Shown piece after piece: positions 1 to 6,568 of a DNA stretch of 45,990 nt. Source of the DNA: JANXYY01 sp035530875 (GTDB lineage Bacteria > Actinomycetota > Actinomycetes > Nanopelagicales > Nanopelagicaceae); assembly GCA_035530875.1 (NCBI GenBank), contig DATKUB010000070.1, forward strand, positions 1-45,990, read 5' to 3'. The translations under genes and the position numbers were made by a program. Within the stretch, counting starts at the first letter, position 1. Each line of letters starts with the position of its first letter. A model generated the notes under the pieces. The model ran no database searches. It had not been told where the DNA came from and saw only the letters and a list, made by a program, of their open reading frames with translations.

Positions 1-869
1 GCAACATTTTCTTCGAGATAACTTATTCGCTTGGTGCCGGGGATGGGTACAACGTCGTTGCCTTGGGCAAGAACCCAAGCGAGGGCAAGTTGGCTTGGAG
101 TGACGTCCTTCTCGGATGCGATCTCACGCACTCGCTCAACCAGCTCAAGGTTCTTTTTGAAATTATCGCCTTGGAATCGAGGGTGGTGACGACGGAAGTC
201 ATTGGTGTCAAGATCGTCCACAGTGCGAATCTGGCCGGATAAGAATCCACGTCCGAGCGGGGAGTAGGCAACGAAGCCGATCCCAAGTTCTCGAACTGTG
301 GCCAGAACGCCGTTTTCTTCGGCATCTCTTGTCCAAAGCGACCATTCCGTCTGCAACGCAGTGATGGGGTGGACGGCATGTGCACGGCGAATTGTCTCTG
401 GAGCCGCTTCCGAAATGCCTAGGTGTCGCACTTTGCCGCTTGCAACAAGTTCCTTTAAGGCGCCCCAAGTTTCCTCGACTGGGACCGATCGATCCACTCG
501 GTGCTGGTAGTAGAGGTCGATCTGATCAACGCCAAGTCGTTGGAGGGACGCATCGCAGGCGCTTCGCACATACTCCGGCCTTCCATTAATACCGATTCGA
601 GTTCCATCTTCGCGACGTTCGTTGCCAAACTTCGTGGCCAGGACTATTCCCTCGCGCCTACCGGCAATTGCCCGTCCAACCAGACGTTCATTGGTGAAAG
701 GACCATACATGTCTGCAGTATCAAGAAAAGTGACGCCGAGATCGAGTGCCCGATGAATGGTGGCGATGGCCTCATTCTCGTCGGATGCACCGTAGAACTC
801 ACTCATGCCCATGCAGCCAAGACCTTCTGCTGAGACTTCGAGCCCCTGTCCAAGTGTTCTTAGTTCCAC
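1..869 (-). CDS. Aldo/keto reductase, 3' end cut by window
   Basis: This reading frame starts at GTG 869 on the minus strand and runs off the window, so about 289 residues are visible; the family is usually about 320-330 aa and only the C-terminal tail is missing. The translation carries the aldo/keto reductase tetrad: Asp50 and Tyr55 in LDTADMYGP, Lys80 in LATKFG and His123 in YYQHRVD. The C-terminal NADPH-binding region is seen in PIPGTKR near the edge. It resembles the AKR13/YakC-like group (COG0667), NADPH-dependent soluble reductases of aldehydes, ketones or sugars; substrate cannot be told. It lies 53 nt downstream of the zinc alcohol dehydrogenase on the same strand, so the two are probably co-transcribed. 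GTG was chosen because the ATG 11 nt upstream meets a stop after six codons. Confidence 0.88.
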   Translation of the reverse strand, partial: MELRTLGQGLEVSAEGLGCMGMSEFYGASDENEAIATIHRALDLGVTFLDTADMYGPFTNERLVGRAIAGRREGIVLATKFGNERREDGTRIGINGRPEYVRSACDASLQRLGVDQIDLYYQHRVDRSVPVEETWGALKELVASGKVRHLGISEAAPETIRRAHAVHPITALQTEWSLWTRDAEENGVLATVRELGIGFVAYSPLGRGFLSGQIRTVDDLDTNDFRRHHPRFQGDNFKKNLELVERVREIASEKDVTPSQLALAWVLAQGNDVVPIPGTKRISYLEENV

Positions 870-922
870 AGTAATTCCATTTCTCTAGGCAACAAATCCT
901 ACTGGCTCCGATTCTCTTTAAT

Positions 923-1963
923 TCATCGAAGCCAAGGATCCAAAACTGTCATACCGTTTGCGGGGTGCTGATCAAGAGTTACGAGTTGGACTGCCGCCTG
1001 TTCAAGATTGACTACTTGAGATACCAGTAGATCGGGGCGGAGCAAGTTCTGCTCAATAAGGGAAAGCATCCTTGGATAGTCCTTTGCTGCCATGCCGTGA
1101 CTGCCCAACAAATCAAGTTCGTATGAAATGACGCGATCCATCGGAATTCTAGGCAATCCTCCAATCGATGGAAGCAATCCGATTTGGACATGTCGGCCTC
1201 GGCGTCGCAGAGACAGGATTGATTGTCTGGCAGTGACTTCAGAGCCGACCGCATCAATGCCGATGTGTGCACCGCCGGTGAGTTGCAAGATCGCTTCTAT
1301 CGGATCAGTTTCACGTCCGTTGATAGTGATGTCGGCGCCAATCTCTTGCGCCCTATCTAAAGGTTCTTCGGCGACATCGACGGCGATCACCCGTGCCCCA
1401 AAAGCTTTTGCGATCATTACGGTCGAAAGTCCAACGCCACCGGCGCCGATCACCGCAACCCATTCCTCTGGCTGTACTTTCGCCCGCTCCGATAGTCCGC
1501 GGAAAGCAGTTGCAAAACGGCAGCCCAGACTTGCTGCGGCAACCATGCTCACCGCCTCAGGAATACGGATGAGGTTGAAGTCGGCGTTATCGATCGCTAC
1601 GAACTCGGCAAACGATCCCCAATGCGTGAAGCCAGGCTGAGTCTGGGTGGGGCAGACCTGGGAATTGCCTTGAAGGCAGAACTCGCAACGACCGCATCCG
1701 CAAACGAACGGAACGGTAACTCGATCGCCCAGGGCAAACTGCCGAACTTCCAAGCCAACGGCCGCGATCGTGCCCGCCAATTCGTGCCCCGGCACGTGGG
1801 GCAATGACACCTCTTGGTCATGCCCGGCCCAGGCGTGCCAATCACTGCGGCAAATCCCCGTGGCGTCGACTCGGATAACGACCCCGCCTGGCGAGAGAGT
1901 CGGGTCGGGCAACTCTTTTACGCCAACCGGCCCGTGAAACTGTTCGAAATAGATGCCCCGCAT
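923..1963 (-). CDS. Zinc-dependent alcohol dehydrogenase
   Basis: A medium-chain dehydrogenase/reductase of 346 aa that would oxidise an alcohol or polyol with NAD(P). Catalytic zinc ligands are visible at Cys38 (GICRSDW) and His60-Glu61 (PGHE); the structural zinc loop has cysteines near 90, 93, 96 and 104; a Rossmann motif GAGGVGLS follows near residue 170. The wording GICRSDWHAW and PGFTHWGSFAEF matches the Zn_ADH6 group common in actinomycetes. A GTG at 1993 would add ten residues, but homologues begin at MRGIYFEQF. TAGCCT (1972-1977) lies 8 nt before ATG 1963, which also fits the shorter start. It is divergent from the sugar operon at 2152 and precedes the aldo/keto reductase, so it may serve the same carbon source. 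Substrate is unknown. Confidence 0.88.
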   Translation of the reverse strand: MRGIYFEQFHGPVGVKELPDPTLSPGGVVIRVDATGICRSDWHAWAGHDQEVSLPHVPGHELAGTIAAVGLEVRQFALGDRVTVPFVCGCGRCEFCLQGNSQVCPTQTQPGFTHWGSFAEFVAIDNADFNLIRIPEAVSMVAAASLGCRFATAFRGLSERAKVQPEEWVAVIGAGGVGLSTVMIAKAFGARVIAVDVAEEPLDRAQEIGADITINGRETDPIEAILQLTGGAHIGIDAVGSEVTARQSILSLRRRGRHVQIGLLPSIGGLPRIPMDRVISYELDLLGSHGMAAKDYPRMLSLIEQNLLRPDLLVSQVVNLEQAAVQLVTLDQHPANGMTVLDPWLR

Positions 1964-2084
1964 GGTCAACGAGGCTATCGAATTTCGAGGCACTGATACT
2001 GGATGTGCCTGGGTGAGCGTTGGATCGGTTCTATAACGCCGGCGCGGGGAGAGAAGAACCTAGAGGCAAGAAGGGGCCAACCTC

Positions 2085-2113
2085 TTGACGGAAACCAGAG
2101 TTAGTCGTACTTT
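2085..2113 (+). promoter_or_regulatory. Promoter of the sugar operon (TTGACG-N17-TACTTT)
   Basis: A -35 hexamer TTGACG (2085-2090) is followed after exactly 17 nt by TACTTT (2108-2113), a good actinobacterial TAnnnT -10 element. The predicted start near 2120 falls inside the tandem operator that follows. This is the best sigma70-type promoter I can see in the window. Confidence 0.7.
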
Positions 2114-2115
2114 GT

Positions 2116-2139
2116 GTAAACGAGTACGTAATCGATTAC
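2116..2139. promoter_or_regulatory. Two abutting LacI-type operators
   Basis: Two 12-bp palindromes with a central CG lie end to end: GTAAACGAGTAC (2116-2127, imperfect, matching at GTA..CG..TAC) and GTAATCGATTAC (2128-2139, a perfect palindrome). Central-CG palindromes are typical LacI-family sites, because the hinge helix inserts a leucine at that step. They sit directly after the -10 element and over the predicted transcription start, a position that should give repression. The LacI regulator at 9222 is the obvious candidate to bind here. A ribosome-binding site, GAGGA (2141-2145), follows immediately, 6 nt before ATG 2152. Confidence 0.7.
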
Positions 2140-2151
2140 AGAGGATTAATA

Positions 2152-2802
2152 ATGAGTGGTGAGTGGGCAGCTCTCGGCGATATTCGCCAGCGAGCTCTAG
2201 ACGCTGCACGTAGCGCCTTTGACCTCGAAATTGCCGCTTTAGTGGGATTTTCTCAGCGTCTGGATGCCCAAATTGAAAGCGCTTTTCCGATTCTCTACGG
2301 CTGCGAAGGCAGAATCGTGGTTACTGGGATCGGCAAATCCGGACTGGTCGGACAGAAGATCGCGGCAACCTTGTCCAGTACCGGCAGTCCGGCTTTCTTT
2401 ATCCACTCGGTTGAGGCGCTGCATGGAGATTCCGGGGTCGTATTGCCTGGCGACGTCATGATTGCGATTTCAAACTCAGGCAGTACCACCGAGGTGTGTG
2501 CTTTCGCGGAGTTCGCCATTGGAATCGGAGTTCCGATAATCGCTGTTGTAGGGAGGGCGGATTCACTCCTCGCCCGGCTTTCAACTGCGGTAGTGGACGT
2601 GTCGGTTCCCAGAGAGGCAGATCCTTTGAATCTTGCTCCCACTTCATCGACGACTGTCACCATGGTCATTGGCGATGTTCTCGCTTCTGCCTTAATGGCC
2701 GCTAGAAATTTCACTGCAACTGATTTTGGGATTCGTCATCCGGGTGGGGCTTTGGGCGCTCGCACAGCTTCTAGCTCGAGTGCTGAATTGGGATCTTTAT
2801 GA
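2152..2802 (+). CDS. SIS-domain sugar-phosphate isomerase, KpsF/GutQ (KdsD)-like, without CBS domains
   Basis: A 216-aa cytoplasmic SIS-fold protein. The family reference reaction is D-arabinose 5-phosphate to D-ribulose 5-phosphate. Family motifs are all present: GIGKSG (59-64), FFIH with His85, EALHGDSG around His91, SNSGST (107-112) and HPGGALG (196-202). KdsD and GutQ of E. coli are about 320-330 aa because two CBS domains follow; here the protein ends just after the SIS domain. No LPS or KDO genes are near, so a catabolic role is more likely than KDO synthesis. First gene of the operon, behind the promoter and operators, with a good GAGGA site; its stop overlaps the kinase start (ATGA). 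A 6-phospho-3-hexuloisomerase role is a less likely alternative. Fold is sure, substrate is inferred. Confidence 0.85.
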   Translation: MSGEWAALGDIRQRALDAARSAFDLEIAALVGFSQRLDAQIESAFPILYGCEGRIVVTGIGKSGLVGQKIAATLSSTGSPAFFIHSVEALHGDSGVVLPGDVMIAISNSGSTTEVCAFAEFAIGIGVPIIAVVGRADSLLARLSTAVVDVSVPREADPLNLAPTSSTTVTMVIGDVLASALMAARNFTATDFGIRHPGGALGARTASSSSAELGSL

Positions 2803-3728
2803 GCGCCACGGTCGCCGTATTCGGCAGTTTCATGATGGACCTTATTGCTTATGCGCCCAGGCGGCCGGTGCCCGGTGAAACTCTTCGCGGCGATTCGTTT
2901 GCGACTGCGCTTGGCGGTAAGGGTTTTAATCAAGTAGTTGCCGCATCTAGAGCTGGTGTCTCTGCGCGAATGCTTGGTCGTGTGGGCACAGACGACTTCG
3001 GCGATCTTTTTATCCAGGCACTAAGTGACGAGCAGATTTTGTTGGTCGGTGTCGAGCGAGATCGCGACGCCGGAACCGGGGTGGGTCTGCCAGTTGTAGA
3101 AAGTGGGGGCGAAAACTCAATCATTATTGTGCCGAGAGCAAACGATGGAGCAGATCATCTTTTCGTCGAGCGCCACAAAGGTTTGATTCAGTCGTCGAAC
3201 GTTCTACTGCTGCAGTTGGAACTCCCCGTAGATGGGGCTTTGGCAGCGGCCAGAATCGCAAAGGAAGTCGGCGTTAGAGTGGTTCTTAATCCCGCCCCGG
3301 CGACTTCGGTAGCTCAATTTTCGGGGCTTGTTGACGTGATTGTTCCCAACGAAGTTGAATTTGCCGCTTTGGCTGGCGAACACGGTTCTATGATCGAAAG
3401 AGCAGTGAAACTTCACGATCGCTTGTCCGGCTGTGATGTAGTTATCACCCGGGGATCTCAAGGAGCATATGTTCTGGACGGAGATCATTTGGTGACAATC
3501 CCTGCTCCGACGGTCACCGCAATTGACACAATCGGTGCTGGCGATACTCTCTGCGGATATCTTGCTGCCAGGCTGGCACTCGGAGACACGCTAATAGCCG
3601 CTACCAGGATGGCCATCGTTGCTGCCAGCATTTCGGTTACTCGACGTGGTGGCGCGCAGTCTTCTCCGGTTGCTGAAGAAGTCCTGCGTTTCATGGCCGA
3701 GAATCGCCACGTTTCGGCAGAGTCATGA
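2799..3728 (+). CDS. Ribokinase-like PfkB carbohydrate kinase
   Basis: A 309-aa PfkB-family sugar kinase that should phosphorylate a pentose at O5 using ATP. Visible features are GGKGFNQ (39-45), Glu141 in LQLE, NPAPA, PNEVE, and DTIGAGDT with the catalytic base Asp249, followed by the VTRRGGAQ segment; order and length match E. coli ribokinase. The sugar-binding motif is GSFMMD (9-14) where E. coli ribokinase has GSINAD: the aspartate is kept but the ribose-contacting Asn is Met. This suggests a substrate other than D-ribose. It overlaps the isomerase by 4 bp upstream and the next gene by 4 bp downstream, so the three are translationally coupled. Kinase class is certain, substrate is not. 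Confidence 0.9.
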   Translation: MSATVAVFGSFMMDLIAYAPRRPVPGETLRGDSFATALGGKGFNQVVAASRAGVSARMLGRVGTDDFGDLFIQALSDEQILLVGVERDRDAGTGVGLPVVESGGENSIIIVPRANDGADHLFVERHKGLIQSSNVLLLQLELPVDGALAAARIAKEVGVRVVLNPAPATSVAQFSGLVDVIVPNEVEFAALAGEHGSMIERAVKLHDRLSGCDVVITRGSQGAYVLDGDHLVTIPAPTVTAIDTIGAGDTLCGYLAARLALGDTLIAATRMAIVAASISVTRRGGAQSSPVAEEVLRFMAENRHVSAES

Positions 3729-4204
3729 CTAATCACTCGCTTGAACAACCGACGTTTCCGCTGGCGCATAGTCACGCTGAGCGATGGATGCCCGCTGCTG
3801 ACTTGCCGACAGAACTTAAGCGTCTGGCTCAAGACGTTCTACCAATTCTCAAGCATGTCAAGCGGCTCATGATTGGTCTTGCATCCCTGGCGATAGATGA
3901 GTCAAGCAGGGAGCGAGTTCCCGCAGTGGCAAGTGATCTCAGTTTGCATTCTCGCAGGAGCGCTCAAATGATTGATGAGCATCGAGATAGCCAGGTCGAA
4001 GTCCTTGTTGCCGAACCGATCGCCTCCGCCCTAAACCAGTTGGGCGTGTGGGCTCAGGTTGCATCGGCCAATGGCATGACCGCCGAAACCGCGAGTGGTC
4101 TTCGAACCGCCTACAAGAGTTTGCGTAGATCATGCCAAATTCTGTGGCCTTCGGAATTGGTACCTGAAGGTCGCGTTATTGATTCGGGGGTTCAGTATGG
4201 CTGA
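3725..4204 (+). CDS. Unrecognised 159-aa protein of the sugar operon
   Basis: I do not recognise this protein. It starts in an ATGA overlap with the kinase stop and ends 8 bp inside the next gene, so it is translated as part of the operon. It has no signal peptide or membrane segment. The sequence is rich in Leu, Ala, Arg and Ser and looks mainly alpha-helical, with several amphipathic stretches, for example residues 28-52 and 95-140. A short segment LWPSELVPEGRVID closes the chain. There are no conserved metal or nucleotide motifs. By position it could be an accessory subunit, a sensor domain or a small isomerase-like helper, but nothing in the sequence decides this. Confidence 0.8.
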   Translation: MTNHSLEQPTFPLAHSHAERWMPAADLPTELKRLAQDVLPILKHVKRLMIGLASLAIDESSRERVPAVASDLSLHSRRSAQMIDEHRDSQVEVLVAEPIASALNQLGVWAQVASANGMTAETASGLRTAYKSLRRSCQILWPSELVPEGRVIDSGVQYG

Positions 4205-5072
4205 GTGGTCTATCTGGATGTTGGAGTACGCACACTGTCTCGAACAGCCCGTCGGCTGCATTCTTTATGCCCATTGGAATGAAGGCACGAGGCTATTCCC
4301 CTACTCGTATGTCTACCTTGAAGGGCATGGTCATCGTGTCCTAGTCGACGTTGGTTATGACAAGGAAACTTACGGTGGAGAGTTAGGCGATCGGTACGGT
4401 GTAACCGATTGGCAGGACGCGGATGCCGTCTTGGCCAAAGTCGGTGTTTCTCCTGAAGAGATCGACACGGTCATCCTCACCCATGCGCACTATGACCACA
4501 TCGGCAATCTCTCCAAGTTTCCAAATGCCCACATCTACATACAGCGTCGTGAGATTGAACGCTGCCAATGGGCTCTAGACAAGGGGTCGAAATTCGCGTC
4601 GCTTACAGGAGCCCTAGATCCCGCGGATGTTATGTATCTGGCCGAATTAGCAGAGACGGGTCGGCTAACACTGGTTGACGGTGGATTGGACAACGTACTT
4701 CCCGGCTTGCATCTGCGTCCGGCGTTCGACACCCATTCGGATGGTTCCCAGTACGTGATCGTCTCGACACCCAAGGCGAACTGGGTTTTGGCCGGAGACA
4801 ATCTATACACCTATGAAAATGCTGAAGGGGTCGACCGGAGCGGGGAATACGTAGCGATTGGTTTTGGCGGCGGAAGCGCCTGGAACAACCTGCTATCAAT
4901 TGATGAAATGGTGTCGGTTGCCGGTTCCACCGAGCGGATAGTGATCGTGCACGAGAACGAAACCTTCAATCGCCACCCGTCCTGGCGAACTTCAGACAAT
5001 TTGGCTGTTGCTGAACTGCACCTCGCTGAGAACGTCATGAGTCGTCGCCCTATAGCCCAGATGGAGCAGTAA
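4197..5072 (+). CDS. Metallo-beta-lactamase-fold hydrolase, AHL-lactonase-like
   Basis: A 291-aa cytoplasmic MBL-fold enzyme expected to open a lactone or similar ester with two metal ions. The metal site is complete: HAHYDH (96-101), His180 in DTHSDGSQ, Asp201 in AGDNLYT and His252 in VIVHEN. The GDxxYT arrangement puts Tyr204 where N-acyl-homoserine lactonases have their catalytic tyrosine. The usual HTPGH loop is replaced by DTHSDGSQ. ATG 4197 was chosen because it follows a GGGGG site and gives the usual length; an upstream ATG at 4095 lies inside the preceding gene and adds 34 unrelated residues. Its stop overlaps rbsD by one base (TAATG). In this operon a sugar lactone is a more natural substrate than a signalling lactone; that is inference. 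Confidence 0.87.
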   Translation: MAEWSIWMLEYAHCLEQPVGCILYAHWNEGTRLFPYSYVYLEGHGHRVLVDVGYDKETYGGELGDRYGVTDWQDADAVLAKVGVSPEEIDTVILTHAHYDHIGNLSKFPNAHIYIQRREIERCQWALDKGSKFASLTGALDPADVMYLAELAETGRLTLVDGGLDNVLPGLHLRPAFDTHSDGSQYVIVSTPKANWVLAGDNLYTYENAEGVDRSGEYVAIGFGGGSAWNNLLSIDEMVSVAGSTERIVIVHENETFNRHPSWRTSDNLAVAELHLAENVMSRRPIAQMEQ

Positions 5073-5467
5073 TGAAGAAGACCGGGATCCTCAATCGCGA
5101 CGTGTCAGCACTTGTTGCGTCGATGGGACATTACGACCGATTGGTGATTTCTGACGCCGGATTCCCGATACCGAGGGGTGTTCCGTGCATCGACCTATCG
5201 CAGCGGCCTACCGTGCCAACCGTACTCGAAATCGCAGAGTTGCTGGCGATCGAACTCGAAGTAGAACAGTTCTATTTCGCTGAAGAAGTGATGCGCAGTC
5301 ATCCCGATAGGTCGACTCAGGTGAGCGAATACTTTCCCGATGCAACGGGAATATCAGTTCCTCACGTGGAGTTCAAGCGGCTGGCTTCGGATGCTCGGGG
5401 CGTTATCCGTACGGGGGATTTCACTTCGTACGCAAACGTCATTCTGGTTTCGGGGGTTGCCTATTGA
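5072..5467 (+). CDS. rbsD: D-ribose pyranase family protein
   Basis: A 131-aa RbsD-family protein that speeds the beta-pyranose to beta-furanose conversion of an aldopentose, the form that ribokinases use. It aligns with E. coli RbsD from end to end: MKKTGILN start, the catalytic His20 and Asp28 in GHYDRLVISDAGFPIP, and the C-terminal SYANVILVSGV containing the conserved tyrosine. The family forms doughnut-shaped oligomers in the cytoplasm. The start codon shares its first A with the stop of the hydrolase gene. Next to a ribokinase-like gene and a ribose-type transporter, it points to an aldopentose as substrate. FucU-like mutarotase activity on other sugars is possible. Confidence 0.93.
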   Translation: MKKTGILNRDVSALVASMGHYDRLVISDAGFPIPRGVPCIDLSQRPTVPTVLEIAELLAIELEVEQFYFAEEVMRSHPDRSTQVSEYFPDATGISVPHVEFKRLASDARGVIRTGDFTSYANVILVSGVAY

Positions 5468-5546
5468 AATTGGCTATGACGCTCCCACAATCAGTTCCCT
5501 GGTTCCCATATAACGCTCATTACAAATTTCTGAGAAAGGATCCAAC

Positions 5547-6524
5547 ATGAAGATTCTAAATAAATCTGTCGCCGCTGTGGCAGTGGCGTCAGCCCTGCTC
5601 TTGGCTGGCTGCAGCAGTTCAAGTTCATCTAGCTCAGCAGCGCAGCCTGAAGCGAAGAAATTACTTGGAATTGTCTCTATTACCGCCACCGATGCCAATA
5701 ACGCCCGTGTAATCAAGGGTGCTACCGCAGCAGCTGAGGCGGCGGGATGGACAGTGGAAGTTGTCGATGCGCAGGGCAATGCAGATCAAGCCAACGCAGC
5801 CATCAAGAATTTTGTTGCCAAGAAGGCTTCAATGGTTTTTGACTTGGTATTCCCGACAACTTCACTTGGCGCTGGCCTTGCAGCAACTCAGGCTGCGGGG
5901 ATTCCAGTTGCCACTTGGGGTGGTGGACTGGGCGACGGAGTCGTTATGACAACCGGAGATGGCGCACCATTTGCCCAGCCCGCCACCGCAAAACTGTTGG
6001 CTGATATGGGCGATAAGGGCAGTGTCCTAGCGCTCACCTACCGCACTGGCCAGGTCTGCCGCGACCGAGAGGGCATCTTCGATCAAATGCTCAAAGACAA
6101 GCCAGGAATTAAGGTTACGAAGAACGAAGTCAACATTCCTGGATTCCTCCAAGATGGCGCGAAGTACGCAACCGCATGGCTAGCTGGGCATCCTAAGGGC
6201 TCTGGCAACTTGGCAATCTGGGGTTGCTGGGAAGACCCCACGCTCGGTGCCATCTCAGCATTGAAGCAATTGGGCCGCACTGATGTGAAGACCTATGGAA
6301 TCAATGGGAGCAGCACAGCGATCCAGGCTGTTCAGGATGGAAGCCTTACGGCGACCGTTTATGAAGATGGCGTCCTAGAAGGCAAGACGATGTTCGATGT
6401 AACGTCACAAGCCATTACGGCTGGGGCGAGCTGGACACCAAAGACGATTGAAGTTCCTGGCGTTCTAGTTGATTCTGACACCATCGCTGCGTTCTTGGCT
6501 TCGCACCCAGAAGCCTTGAGCTAG
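5547..6524 (+). CDS. Sugar ABC transporter substrate-binding lipoprotein (RbsB-like)
   Basis: A 325-aa periplasmic-binding-protein type I (Peripla_BP_4) lipoprotein that captures the sugar outside the membrane. The N-terminus is a lipoprotein signal: two lysines, a hydrophobic stretch and the lipobox LAGC with Cys22 as the acylated residue, followed by a Ser-rich spacer (23-31). Two Rossmann-like lobes follow. Wordings such as GAGLAATQAAGIPV and SALKQLGRTDVKTYGING are usual for the family. It lies 79 nt after rbsD, a larger gap than elsewhere in the operon, so an internal promoter is possible. AAAGGA stands 6-7 nt before ATG. The ATPase gene follows after 44 nt. Confidence 0.93.
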   Translation: MKILNKSVAAVAVASALLLAGCSSSSSSSSAAQPEAKKLLGIVSITATDANNARVIKGATAAAEAAGWTVEVVDAQGNADQANAAIKNFVAKKASMVFDLVFPTTSLGAGLAATQAAGIPVATWGGGLGDGVVMTTGDGAPFAQPATAKLLADMGDKGSVLALTYRTGQVCRDREGIFDQMLKDKPGIKVTKNEVNIPGFLQDGAKYATAWLAGHPKGSGNLAIWGCWEDPTLGAISALKQLGRTDVKTYGINGSSTAIQAVQDGSLTATVYEDGVLEGKTMFDVTSQAITAGASWTPKTIEVPGVLVDSDTIAAFLASHPEALS

Positions 6525-6568
6525 AGACAAACAGGCTGTTAGGAGAGTACGAGGATGGAGACGAAGTC

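Noticed and set aside
1128..1640. Plus-strand frame of 170 codons inside the alcohol dehydrogenase
   Set aside because: Antisense shadow; the minus-strand frame has complete zinc and Rossmann motifs.
4095..4196. Upstream extension of the MBL-fold hydrolase
   Set aside because: It lies inside the preceding gene, lacks a ribosome-binding site and gives residues unlike the family; ATG 4197 is preferred.
5474..5779. Minus-strand frame of 101 codons across the binding-protein signal peptide
   Set aside because: Antisense to a certain lipoprotein gene; no ribosome-binding site or homology.
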